A DNA stretch of 64,000 bases. It comes from Aureobasidium sp. EXF-3400. Its lineage: Eukaryota > Ascomycota > Dothideomycetes > Dothideales > Saccotheciaceae. The stretch lies in assembly GCA_024195585.1 (NCBI GenBank), contig SWBL01000161.1:45248-109247 (forward strand), in the 5' to 3' direction. The notes below the pieces were generated by a model that searched no databases, had not been told where the DNA came from, and was given only the letters and a program-made list of their open reading frames with translations. Below, piece by piece: positions 36,789 through 48,096 of this stretch. A program made the position numbers and the translations under genes. Each line of letters opens with the position of its first letter. Within the stretch, counting starts at the first letter, position 1.

Positions 36789-39700
36789 TTATTCCTTCAG
36801 CAGATTCAAAGCCTCTTTTCGGGGCAGTCCCAGGATGTTTGTCAGATAGTCCAGCCTGTTGACAAATGTCAGCATTCAATAGTGCTCACGCGACATCTCC
36901 AAGGAAAACTTACTTAGCCTCGCCAGCGATCCGCTCACTGTACTTTTCAAACTCCTTTTCCCTTCGGCTCCATGCCGCTACCCGTCGTTGTTCATCGACC
37001 TTCTTGATGCGGATCTTCAATCGTGCGCTCACTGGCCGATGATCGCTGACCCTGACTTCCCATCGTCTGTAGTCCTCGCATTTGACCCTGCCTAGGCCTC
37101 GGTAAAGTACCCTGTCGCACCACGCTGGAGCCCGCTTCTTCTCACTGGTGTCATACTCGTCAGTACCCACGTTGTACTTGTACGTAGGTGCAAACGTGAT
37201 GGGCATTTCCTGGAACACGCGTAGTCTAAACGCTGGGTTCTTTCTGCGTGAGAGCAGAAGTTGGTCGCGTTCGAGCAGCTTTGCCAAATTTCTGTCATTG
37301 ACAGCACGTACGACCGTGTCTCGTGGCATCGCATCAATACGATAGTTCAGATCTCCATTGAGAATACAAATCTCATGGTCCAAGATCATGCTGCCGTCGC
37401 CTCCACCTACAAAAGTACCAGCCATGTTACTCACAGCTGCTACTGGGAGACATTCGGCCTCAAGGATGGCAGCAACATCGTTGTTACGGTGAAGCGTTTG
37501 AGTCTGACCTGCAGCAAGATGGCAATTTACCAAACAAACTGAACTGTCGTCCAGAATCATGCGGATGATCAATGCACCCTTGAATCACAATCAGAATATG
37601 CAAGTTGTGGTGACGGGGGTGACCTACCTTGTTTCCATGCAGACCGCCCATACCTCGCTTGACTTCTGCGGTGTGCACTTGCTTGATGCGGCCTCGAAGT
37701 GAAGTCTTGACAAACACACAGCTGAATAGACCGACCATGCTCGATGTATGTAGGAGGGTGTAACCTTGATCAGCTGGCATAAAGTCTTCGATACATCTAG
37801 TAAGATGGTCTCGCCAAGCTCTGTATTGATGCGACATATGCTCTTGTTCCGTAGGATCCTTCTTTCTACTCTTGAAGAAGCTCTCTGTTTAGATTGTGAG
37901 TACTTGCTACTCAAGCAGAGCATGATTGAAGTATACTTACTAGCTGTGACTTTCTTGTTCTCCAGGTCGACAAGTTCCTGGAATCCGAAAACAAGGATGT
38001 CTGGAGGGTTTTGCGAGGAAAAGTAGTCTCTGAAGAAGGCAGCGTCTTTTTCACTACCCTTGAGATGATTGGGTTTGGAAGCGCCAGCATTCCATGTAAG
38101 TACTCCGGCAGTAACTTCCTCGAAGGAACAGAACTCGTTATCGTTCTGCTGCATCTTGGTCTCAAGCCAGTCCTCACGAAGCATGCCATCCCATATTCTA
38201 ATGGCATTGTCAAGACCGAGACTGACGACTTGCAGGCGATTGTCCATCTTCCAGATACTCTGCGTATCTGTGAGTATGCTACAAATCGGATTGTCATGAG
38301 CCACCCAGTCTTTCATGACCCGCCACGGTGAAGTGGATGTGTCGTAAACAAATATAGTACCAGCAGTGTAGCCGGCCCAGAGGTAGTCTCCGGCTCCTGC
38401 TAGAGAGCTGATTTTGTACGGACTGATGCTGAAGACACCTATACATTTGAAGTCGCGATGTTGGAAGACAGAGACTTTGCCATCAGCATGACCGAAGTAG
38501 ACCAAGTCTGGCTTACTGGGTATGATAGCTCCAGCGGTTATATCGCCCACACCCTCCACTACCAATGGCTTTTGCAAGACGTTGAAAGCAGCCTCAGTAG
38601 GTGCACTTGGTTTGAATACTTTGATCTCTTTACCTGCAGCGAGCCAGAGGTGACCACCAACGATGACTGAGCACGAGTGGCCGCGAAGAACTCTAAAGGT
38701 CGTAGGTACCGTGTTTAGGCTGGGCATACCTGCAGAACCAGGCGACCAAACATTGAGCTTGCCGTCATCATCCAAGGACCATAGCTCGGAAGCATGGCGG
38801 AAGATTCTGATAATTTCTCGCCGAGGATGCGCGTTGGTCTTGGTGTAAACAATCGATTGACTAGGGATGTCGACTTCATGGATTTCACCAATATTTGTTC
38901 CAAGCCAGAGTCGCCGCCCTTCGTTCTCTGCATTCGCTGTGGGTGCAAAGGCCAGTGAAGTTACTTTGACATTATCACCATGGGATAGGGTCAAACATGA
39001 TTCGCCAGTGCGCAGACTCCAGACACGCGTAATGTAGCCTGTCGTGCACACCATATCTCCGGAGACTGCAAAAGTGCGCGTATCGTACCCCGTGTGGATC
39101 TCCCAAGGCCGAGTCTTGAATCTTGGGGGGCGCCTGTTTGCTTGCGATGCATCCGGAAAGTCTTGAGGATTTCCGCCAGGGTAATTGACGGGAGGATCCT
39201 CAAAGTCGTCAGCGTGCTGTGTCAACATGGGAGTGGACGGAATGCTTCTGAGGTCTTCGCGACGGGTATCGACCGATCGCCTAGGTGCAGGAATAGCAGG
39301 AGGTAGTGGCTTGCTATTTGAGGGAGTTGCAGCAGGTGTGTGCGAATGCCTCCTGTCAAAGCCCTGTGTCAAAGCAGAGGCAGATGTTTGAAGTGGAGGC
39401 GGTTGAGTACGGCGCGGTGGTGGCATCATAGTACTGTCCGTGTTAGCAGCAACTGCACTCGTCCGACGCGGCAGATCCAGAGATTGACGAGCAGGGATTT
39501 TATTGTTAAAGCGGGTAGGACTGGTCCGTCCGGAATGCAGTTCACGTTCGGGTCGAGGAGGCAGCACTGGCGTATCTTCATCGTGAGGCCCATCTTGCAC
39601 CGGAATTGGAGCTCTCTGAGGTATCATCTGGAGACGAGAAGACTGGAAAGATGAGGAATCGTATGAGCGGCTCAGGGGTTTTGGAGAAGGATTTCGAGGT

Positions 39701-40524
39701 TGTACTGGAGCGGTCCTGGGACCCATCACGCCAGCAAAATAGCCATGTGATGCGGACTGATTTCTAGGTTTCGAGTCGAGAGGTATAGAAGGAGCGACTT
39801 GCTCGGCATGTGGAGTACTTTCTGAACTGCTTGGAGGCGTACCGAAAGGTGAGATTTGGCTATTCCCAGTCTTGGACGGAATGATTGGTGCTAGACTCTC
39901 GACGCTCGCAGAGGTAAGACCACCGAGCTTCGGTTTGCCAGCACGATTTACAGGCGGAGGACCTCCAAAATTGGGGCTTTTCGGCCTGTGGTCGCCATTT
40001 GACTGAGGTCTGCTCTCGGGCTGTGTTTCGGAAGACTGTGAGGCCTGCAGGAAAGCCGACATGCGAGCCTCTAGAGCCGGAGTTGTTACGCGACTCGGGG
40101 AGCGAAAATGACGGATAGAGCCTGCTGGAGACGCATTGGCAGAGCCTGGAGTAGACAAGGTCGAGGTGGGAGGAGACTTTTGTGGAGTCGCATTGGTGAC
40201 ACGAACATCGAGCTTTCTAGGGGGTGACGCAGGCGATTGTACGCTGACAGAAGGAGGAGACTGACGAGGAGTCAAAGGGTATGCTGTTGACACGGGTCGC
40301 GGTTTGGGCGGAGGAGGCTTCGCTTTCTTCAGTCCTTGGGATGTGCTGGCAGGCACAGCGTCTGCACTCGGGAGCGGCCGTGGGAGGTCAAGGGACCTGC
40401 GCGCATTGGAAGAGGGTGTGGATTGAAGGGGAGGGCGATCCGTGGTCAAGTTCTCAAAGCGCGAGCGCAGCGACGACACAGGCTTGATGGACGATTCGTC
40501 CGTGGCCTGGTCGTCGTTGGCCAT
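36789..40524 (-). CDS. WD40-repeat inositol polyphosphate 5-phosphatase
   Basis: Phosphoinositide/inositol 5-phosphatase. Exons 37941-40524, 37628-37884, 36914-37578 and 36789-36855, 1190 aa. Residues 1 to about 460 are disordered, rich in Pro/Ser/Arg with PPxxP-like SH3 ligands. About 470-800 resemble a WD40 propeller (GYITRVWSLRTGES, GDYLWAGYTAGTIFVYD, LGLDNAIRIWDG). The IPPc domain starts at about 830 (TWNAGASKP) and carries the catalytic motifs: PDILVFGFQELVDL, GNKGALIIRM, CILNGDLNYRI, PAWCDRVLY and VSDHRPVSARL. The same order of domains is seen in plant FRA3-type 5PTases and some fungal proteins. It lacks Sac1, so it is not a synaptojanin. The last 22 residues come from a separate 67-base exon. 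Confidence 0.92.
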
Positions 40525-41095
40525 GGCGGCCAGGCTGATGATGGCTCAATGTCGTCGCTGGTTACGCCTTTCCCTCGTGGCAACAGATTGTGGTGTGGTC
40601 GAGCGTGCGCGCCGTCAACAAGCTGGACCCGGCAGCTGCGGGCTCGAGCGGAGCGGATATGATGGATGCAGGAGGTATGCGCGTTGAGAGATGGACAGAG
40701 ATAGAAGGCCAGAGGTGTGTCGCGAGAGAACAGGACGGTAGGAGCAGGAGGTGAGAAGGTCGTGTATGGATATGTCGAGTAAAAGATTTGGTGGGTTGGC
40801 AGGCTTCAATGTCGCAAGGTGGCAGCTCTCTGGCCGGTCATAATTCGAAAGCGTCGGTATGCGCAGCCACGCGTGTCCTTGCCCTTGGCCTCGCGTGCCC
40901 TTGCCCTAACTGGCTTGCTCTCCCCAGATTTTTGAACGCCTTCCGGAGGCTCGTGCCCTGATTGCCAAAAGCTTATTATATGCTCGACTGCCTCCAAAAC
41001 GCCGTACAATCACAATTGTCGCAAACCACCGTCTCGTGCTGCCGGCAGCCTCTACCTGTCTCTCGTTCATTCTAGTCCACCTCCAGCGGCTCATC
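40525..41095. promoter_or_regulatory. divergent promoter between the 5-phosphatase and Hot13-like genes
   Basis: 571 bases between head-to-head starts. A CCTTGCCCT/CGCGTGCCCTTGCCC near-duplication lies at about 40867-40906. No other element recognised. Confidence 0.4.
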
Positions 41096-41575
41096 ATGTG
41101 GTAGGTGTAGTCTTGTACATAGATTGACCTTGATCTAACCTATCACAGCAAACACATCCTCAACGCCCAAGTCTCGATTCGCTCTCCCTGCTGCAAGTCC
41201 CTCCGCACCACCTCCGCCTTGTCGCAATCCCATCACTAACACGGCACAAACACAGGCCGCAAATGGTTTGACTGCGCAGAATGCCACGCTGAATCCGAAA
41301 CACACAATCTCAAGCCCACCCTTGAAATGGTTTTCGCCTGCAAAAAATGTAAAAAGGCTTTCCGCAAGGATGTTCAGGAGTTTGACGAGAGTGACGAGTA
41401 CTGCCCGCACTGCGACAACCACTTTGTGCTCGAAGCAAAGACACCACAAGCCAGACTGCAGGTCGAGAGTGAGGATGTCAGAAAGGATGCTCGTTTCGTC
41501 AAGGATGATCGTGTGCGCGAGGAAGAAATGCAGACCATTTGGAACCTGAAAGAGGCCAGCGAGAGACTGGGTTGA
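41096..41575 (+). CDS. hot13: CHY-type zinc finger protein, Hot13-like
   Basis: Helper of the mitochondrial intermembrane-space import machinery (small Tim proteins, Mia40 pathway) in yeast. Exons 41096-41100, 41149-41192 and 41256-41575, 122 aa. Splicing is unusual: a five-base first exon (ATGTG), a 44-base second exon, and a second intron whose donor is GC (T|GCAAGT), confirmed because only this donor restores the frame into RKWFDCAECH. The spliced start reads MCKHILNAQVSIRSPCC, and later Cys/His sets are CAECH, CKKC and YCPHCDNH, the CHY-finger ligands. The C-terminus is a charged helix. Length is normal for Hot13. It lies divergent from the 5-phosphatase gene. Confidence 0.85.
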
Positions 41576-41795
41576 TTTGCGCATACTGCATCCCTCCCTG
41601 AGCTCAATCCGGATATCTGGATTCTCGCACATACCACCCGGCTTGACCATCGACCCAGAATAGAAGAACGAATTCACGAATCATCAAACATCAGTCATGT
41701 ATTAAATCTTTTCATTGCCTTTGCCTCATCATGCAGCCATGATATCTTGATTTGCCCTGAACGCCGATGCTTATGTCCCCGAATGCAAGTCGTAT

Positions 41796-42832
41796 CTACT
41801 CTGCGTTGCCACCGTCGCCGGCCGGTCTGCTGGCCAGCACGGCTTCAGTGCCTACCGCAGGGCCTGTTGTGCTGCCCTGTGCTCCGGCACCACCAACCTG
41901 ACCTCCTGCACGAGGACCTCTTCTTGTGTTTGCCTCGTCCTGCTTTTCGCTGTTGATGCTCTCGACGTACTTCTCGATATCCTCGACCTTGAGCATTTCC
42001 AGGGGCTTGCCAGGTTCCATGACGGCAATCTCAATGTTCTTAGCACCTGTCTGCACAACCTCGAGCAATGACTTGACGGTGAGCTTGATTGTCTCTTCGC
42101 GATCCATTCCGTCCTTGTGGTTTCTCTCGAGGAATTCGCGCACGGTCTTGGATGAGCGGCCGATGGCGTTTGCCTTCCTGTTGTGGCTTTGTTAGAAAGA
42201 AGACTTAGAATAATAGAAATGAAGGTAGACGAACCATGCAGAGTAGATACCGCTAGGCTCAGTGTAGAAGAGTCTAGCTTCTGTGCTGTTGGGGTCGAAT
42301 CCGACAATAAGAGTGCTGATACCGAAGGGACGGACACCACCAGATTGAGTGTAGCGTTGTTGGACCTGAGCGACGTGCTTTGTGATGTACTCGATGGAGA
42401 CGGGGTCTTCGACAGTCAGACGGTGGCTTTGAGCTTCCAGACGGGCCTTGTCGACAAGGATACGGGCATCGGCGTTCAGACCGGCGAAGGCGAGACAGAC
42501 GTGGTTGTCGATGAGACCAATCTTTGAGGGAGTGATGCGAGTATCTTGCAGCTTCATGGCACTACGCTTCTCGCAGCCCAAAACAACGATCTTGTCACCT
42601 TTGACACCGACGGCGCAAGTTCCTGGGAGGCAATCAGTTAAGCGAACAGGAGTCAAGAGTGAGAAGACGACGACGACATACCGCGCTTGACGGCTTCGAG
42701 AGCATATTCGACCTGGAAGACGTGACCGTCGGGACTGAAGACTAGATAGACAGTGAGTATTCAGATGTTTAGATGGCGGATGGACTGGCGTCATCGCATA
42801 CCGGACAGAGCTCGATCGTAACCGCTGGCCAT
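41796..42832 (-). CDS. pre6: 20S proteasome subunit alpha type 4 (Pre6/PSMA7-like) with extended C-terminus
   Basis: Structural alpha-ring subunit of the 20S core. Exons 42802-42832, 42682-42741, 42235-42622 and 41796-42177, 286 aa. The N-terminus reads [20 protein letters not shown], the alpha-subunit YDRxxxxFSPDGxxxQVEYAxEAV signature; [40 protein letters not shown] and [18 protein letters not shown] follow. [17 protein letters not shown] and the DPVSIEYI segment match alpha-4 more than other alphas. The tail after about residue 245 is Gly/Ala/Gln rich and about 35 residues longer than the animal and yeast proteins. Other alpha subunits were considered and fit less well. Confidence 0.93.
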
Positions 42833-43171
42833 GGTGTATGGTGTATATGTGGTGACGGACTGTGAGAGGAGTGAGGATGGCGGATGAGATAAAGAGGCGT
42901 CGAAAGAGATGAGATTTGTTCACACAGCTGTATACAGTTGATCTAGGCCAGTTGGAGGGTGTCGACTGCAGCTTGCGGGAGCTTCGCGCTGGACCAGAGC
43001 GGCGGCAGAAGCCGGAGCTCCATCATGCCGACCCTCGACTTGGTGCGATTGCGGCGAACCATGATGCCGCCATGACTCTGTCTGAAATACATTTTTTGTT
43101 TCTTTATTCCTCGCGCTCTACAAGTACCTCGTTTAATTCTTAACACCCCTCCACTACATTCAATCGTCATA
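42833..43171. promoter_or_regulatory. divergent promoter between proteasome alpha-4 and dld2
   Basis: 339 bases between two head-to-head starts. Proteasome genes in ascomycetes are often under a shared PACE-type element, but I did not find a convincing copy here. Confidence 0.4.
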
Positions 43172-44936
43172 ATGGCACCTCTTCACCGCTGCGTGCCGGC
43201 ATTGCGCCAGATCAAGGCTGCCAACTTTGCCTTCAATCGTGCTGCCATCGCCCGCACTGCTCCCCGCGCTGTCTTTGCCGGCCAGAGACGCTTCGAGAGC
43301 TCAAAGAACGAACCCACCACTTCCGCCTCATCAGAACCCCACCAACCTCACCCGGACACTGGAGCAAAGGGCCCCGAGGCTCCTGCTCGTAGAATCAAAT
43401 ACACCTCCGAATCATACCCCGACCTGAAGAGAGACTCCAAGTTTGCCGAACTTACCACCGAGCACGTTCAATGGTTCAAGGATCTGCTAGGCAACGAGTC
43501 TGCCGTCATCGATGGTGTCTCCAAGGATGCTTCCGAAGATATTGAGGCTTACAACGCCGACTGGATGCGCAAGTACAAGGGTCACACTAAGCTGGTCGTC
43601 AAGCCCGGAAGCACTGAGGAGGTTAGCAAGATTCTGAAGTACTGCAATGACAACATGCTGGCCGTTGTCCCTCAGGGTGGTAACACTGGTCTCGTTGGCG
43701 GAAGCGTGCCTGTCTTTGACGAAATTGTTGTCAATCTGGCCCGCATGAACCAGATCCGCAGCTTCGATGACGTCTCGGGTATCCTGGTAGCCGACGCTGG
43801 TGTTATTCTCGAGGTCGCCGACAACTACCTCGCCGAGAGAAAGCACATCTTCCCTCTGGATCTGGGCGCAAAGGGCTCGTGCCAGATTGGTGGAAACGTG
43901 GCAACCAATGCTGGTGGTCTTCGTCTGTTGCGTTATGGTAGCATGCACGGCAATGTTCTCGGCATCGAGGCTGTCCTTCCTGACGGCACTATCATCAACA
44001 ACCTATCTAAGCTACGCAAGGATAACACCGGATACGACATCAAGCAATTGTTCATTGGTGCTGAAGGTACTATCGGTATGATCACCGCCATCTCTATTCT
44101 CTGCCCTCAACGCAGTCAGGCCACAAACGTTGCATACTTTGGTCTCGAGTCTTTCGACAAAGTTCAACAGGCTTTCGCCGAGGCAAAGGGCATGCTTGGT
44201 GAGATTCTCTCTGCTTTCGAGCTTATGGATGGCCGCAGTCAAAATCTCTACAAGAGTGCCAGTGGTAACAGCCTGCCTCTTGAAAACGAGCATCCCTTCT
44301 ACTGCCTTGTAGAGACTTCTGGCAGCAACAGCGACCACGACCAAGAGAAGCTTGAGAGCTTCCTCGAGCACGTTATGGGTGAAGAGATTGTCAGCGACGG
44401 TGTCGTCGCTCAGGACCAAACTCAGTTCCGTGAGCTTTGGGGCTGCAGGGAAGGTGTTCCCGAGCATCTCGGTCACTGGGGAGGTGTCTACAAGTACGAC
44501 TTGTCGATCCCCATCAGTGAGATGTACGCTCTAGTCGAAGAGACCCGTGCGAGAATGGAGAAGGCTGGTCTCATTGGTGACACTGATGACTTCCCAGTCG
44601 TTGATGTTGTTGGATATGGTCACATGGGTGATGCAAACCTTCACCTTAATGTGCCCACACGCCGCTACGACAAAGCTGTCGAGAAGGAGCTCGAGCCTTT
44701 CGTCTACGAATGGGTTGCTAAGCGCAGCGGCAGTATCAGTGCTGAGCACGGTCTGGGCATTGCCAAGGCACCATTCATTGGTTACAGCCGTGATGAGACC
44801 ATGATCAAGCTTATGCGCCAGATCAAGGATCTCTACGACCCCGTAAGTGTTCAAACTGCTGATACTCATCATACAAGCATACTAACAAGCGTTGCAGAAG
44901 GGCATCATGAACCCATACAAATTCCTGTCCGGTTAG
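43172..44936 (+). CDS. dld2: D-2-hydroxyglutarate / D-lactate dehydrogenase (FAD, mitochondrial)
   Basis: FAD-dependent oxidation of D-2-hydroxy acids in the mitochondrion. Exons 43172-44842 and 44898-44936, 569 aa. The N-terminus is a presequence (basic, RQIKAANFAFNRAAIARTAPRA, no acids until about residue 42). The FAD_binding_4 domain has VVPQGGNTGLVGGSVPVFDE and CQIGGNVATNAGGLRLLRYG. The C-terminal FAD-oxidase_C part has GYGHMGDANLHLNV and ISAEHGLGIAKAPFIGYSRD, ending in MNPYKFLSG from the small second exon. The pattern fits the D-2HG dehydrogenase (Dld2/Dld3) branch better than the cytochrome-type D-lactate dehydrogenase, which lacks this HGLG...KxxFIGYSRD spacing, but the substrate is inferred. 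Confidence 0.9.
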
Positions 44937-45214
44937 AGTGACTGGATGGTTGTGTATAAATAGACTACTGCCTTCTTGATTACCAGCTTCTTGCATATGG
45001 TATTTGTAGATACCCCTTTGATGAGCTTATGAGCACGTCTTTCGCCATTTCAAAAGTTAGGTTTCTTGATCCATCTTCTTTTCAACTTTCCACTGTAGAA
45101 CAGAGTTGTATTTGGTGACGAAAATTCCCGGCTTGAGTGACAGAGTTAATCATGCAGCTCGAGATGATACACATGGAGCAGAAATGAATACAGAGAAAAA
45201 ATAATGAATCACTC

Positions 45215-45406
45215 TTACATCTGCTCGATGAATAACCACAAAAGTTTCTCCGCAGTCTTGCTCTCCTTGTCTTCTTTCTCCTTTTTCTCCTTCCTTTCCT
45301 TGCCCTTCTTTCTATCCTTCTCTGCCTTTCTGCCTTCCTTCCCGGCCCTCTTATTCATAAGCTTTGGAAGGAAGGAACGTGTAGATCGTTTCCCTTTTCG
45401 GAGCAT
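45215..45406 (-). CDS. Lys-rich short open frame (weak candidate)
   Basis: 63 codons, mostly Lys, Glu and Arg, from a purine-rich tract, ending in LLWLFIEQM. The open frame continues upstream of the ATG through NDQSEPIHRE, back to a CTCTAG that could be an intron acceptor, so it may be the last exon of a small gene. I found no defensible upstream exon. Low-complexity sequence alone could give this. Confidence 0.2.
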   Translation of the reverse strand: MLRKGKRSTRSFLPKLMNKRAGKEGRKAEKDRKKGKERKEKKEKEDKESKTAEKLLWLFIEQM

Positions 45407-46321
45407 TTCGCGGTGGATGGGTTCTGATTGGTCGTTCTAGAGTAAGCAATCCTTTGTTGTCGAGACTAAATCGGTACTTATGGCGACCGCAAGTTGCGAC
45501 TTATCATTGAGCCTTGTGAAATTGAGTTGTCATGCCTGCAGAGACGGGTTGCCAGAGGTAAGCTGGTAGACAGTATTGTCTGCAGCTATGCACCAACGAC
45601 ACAAGCAAGCTGCTTTGAGCTGGAATCCATACTAAGCGCTCACAAAAGCCTTGCCTCCATCGATCGAGCAAGAGAGAAACACCTCGGTGCCGCACGACCA
45701 GTCTCTCAGAAGGAGAGAGAAAGAGGTTGTTCTTGCTCGTCTTTGGGCTTACGGTGGCTCGGACACACTCCTTGAACAGACGTATCCAGGCCCTAGACAT
45801 GACATTGGAGAGATATTGGCCGCACTTGGCAACTTATCCAGTCGTGTCCAGGTCTGAGACCAGTCTTCTTGTGGCGCCTGCCACGTAAATTCAAGATGAT
45901 ATGGCTTTCAGCAGCAGACCCGGCCTCGAACAAGCGATGCTCTAAATTCGTACTCCATAGTCCAATTGAACTTGAGTAGCACTCACTTGTTCATACAACA
46001 AGATGAGCACCAAAATCGAGTTGCATATGTGTTGTCTCATCCGACCCAGAGCGTCTCACAAGAAATTGAGGTTTGTGATTGTTGTTCTCGCATGCAATAG
46101 TCGAGAATTCATGCTGTTGTTCTAGCAACCCTGATCATTGCCTTTGCAAGCCATCTGTAACATAGCACCCCCGGAGAACGTTGAAGGATTTAGCGAGCAG
46201 ATTGTGATAATTGCTTCTTGCCACCGGGGTTTGCACCGAAGAATCGCTTATATTGAAAGATTCAATGTGTCTCAATTGACCAAGAACACCTTTGTCAGGC
46301 CCAGACTTGAACCACTTACCA

Positions 46322-46343
46322 GTGGAGGGTTGGACCCCTCCAC
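46322..46343. other. perfect 8-bp hairpin
   Basis: GTGGAGGG (46322-46329) and CCCTCCAC (46336-46343) form an inverted repeat with a six-base loop. No adjacent gene end explains it. Role unknown. Confidence 0.5.
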
Positions 46344-46689
46344 GATCATGGCAACCTTAACGAACATTGATCCAATTGGTCCAATTGTCATAGATTCCAG
46401 GTATCGGGGAAGTAAACGTCAAAACATGGCGGATCGACGAACATGTCCGGGCGCAGTACCATCGATACATCCTTCTTGCGGGGTTAGACTGAGCCCGACT
46501 ACAAGTACACTAATCTTGTGGTTACACGCCACGCCGTTAAAGGACTGAAATCCAGACTGCAAGATACAAGATACATGCTTTCCATAATCTCAGACCTCAA
46601 TAACTGAGAACGTTTGTTATACAAGGAATTGATCTGGTCTAATCCATGCACATGAGCATCGAGCCTGGACGAAAGCCACAACGTGTTCT

Positions 46690-48096
46690 TCATCCATATT
46701 TTCCGAATGCAGACTTCGCGATTTCCCAAAAACCCTGACCAGTGGCTACCTTTTGTTTCTGCCTTTCTAGAAGGGACTGTTCCGCAGGATTACCATTACC
46801 TAATATCTTCCCAGCTTCTCGCAATGGCCAGAGAACGAAGAGTTGGCCGAGTCTGGTGAGGGACTTTTGGAGCTGGTAATCAAGACCCGCACAGATCTCC
46901 ATGGCTGCTTGACGTCCTTTTTCGAACAGTGTGGCTGCGGTCCCAGGATTTAATTGACCAGGCTGGGCAGACAAAAGAATGGTTTCCAGCACCAATATCA
47001 ATGAAGCATCGTACAGAGAGCAGCAATTTGCTGCATGCAAACTGGTGAAGAGCAAAGACCAGTTTTCTAATTCCTCTCCGTCTGCGGAGATACTGACAAT
47101 ATGGCCCTCAGGCAAGGCATCCCAGCCCTTCGCTAATCTAGAAGTTGAGCGAGCACGGGAAAGGCTTCTTCCGCCAACTTGTGATACATGACCGCTTTGG
47201 CCTCGTCTGTATCAAGCGAGTTTTGTAACGCAAGCAATGTGCTTCTGAGAGCGGGTATGTCAGCCATTATGTCGTGGAGAGAATCCATGCTGTCTTTTGC
47301 TACGTTCTGCTGTTGCCACGGCATCGTTTTCCATGATTCCCGGGAGAGGAAAGTATGTCGTCGGCTGGCCAGTGAGGAGAGTATGATGAGGAATCTATTA
47401 CTGCGAAACAGCTCGAACATGTTCTTGTTCTTGCACATATGTTACTATGCCCTGTCCATGACGAATCCAAGCATCGTGGCTAGCGCAAAGCATCATCTGT
47501 TATGGTCAGATAGCATCTCAGTAGAAGAATAAGAGCTCTTCTTGCCTCATAGAACCCCGTGATCATGATCGATAGAAGCATGTCGATTATCGTGTATTCC
47601 TTCGCATCAGACAAACCTTTATTAATGTACCCAAGACATTGACCATATAAAGCGATTCCATGCCGAGTCACACTCAATTCGTGCTGTACACGACCATAGA
47701 AAGACTTGGATAATGCAAGCAGGCACTTCCAAGACAAAGTATGTGGTTGAGCAATTGCATTAAAGCCAACCCAGCGAACGCGACTGTCATGATCCGAGAA
47801 CAACTTGTGGTTTAGATATGTTATGAAGACATTATCGTCTGTCACAACAGCGAGATTGGATTATTCGCGCGCGAGCAACTTTGGCGGACTGTATTGGATG
47901 ACTTGAAAGTCGTCGGAGAGAGGCCCGCAATCAAACTTGTCTTTTGCACAGCGCAAACAGACCGGCCGTCTCTCGTCTGAGGGTCCCGTTAGTGCGCGGC
48001 CGCATTATCGACTAATCGGCTTGGCTGAATCATACCGCATTTCAAGTGGCGGACACGACATGTAGAGCAGCCCTTGGATCGCGGACGACCGACCAT
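46690..48096 (-). pseudogene. decayed Zn2Cys6 fungal transcription factor
   Basis: The start is intact: ATG at 48096, exons 48036-48096 and from 47976, encoding a perfect Zn2Cys6 cluster (CSTCRVRHLKC, then DERRPVC, CAKDKFDC). The frame then stops at TAA 47861-47863, directly after PPKLLARE, while the same frame continues with recognisable regulator sequence (DDNVFITYLNHKLF, then GFYE). Further downstream the middle homology region is in pieces: a probable intron with a GC donor, MMLCASHDAWIRHGQGI, then a shift into MFELFRSNRFLIIL, and another one-base shift at about 47136 into WDALPEGH, ending at 46690. Three lesions make a sequencing error unlikely. It lies divergent from the ABC transporter. 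Confidence 0.75.

Larger units (their letters stand above)
44937..46689. other. gene-poor intergenic stretch
   Basis: 1753 bases between dld2 and the first decayed regulator. I see no conserved gene. A weak Lys-rich candidate at 45215-45406 and a perfect hairpin at 46322-46343 are noted separately. The lower gene density here marks the start of the accessory block. Confidence 0.5.

Noticed and set aside
43487..44476. Long minus-strand open frames opposite dld2
   Set aside because: Shadows of the well-supported FAD dehydrogenase; no recognisable protein.
47861..47863. Whether the TAA in the first regulator relic could lie inside an intron
   Set aside because: The only nearby GT...AG pair (41 bases) breaks the reading frame, so I keep the nonsense interpretation.
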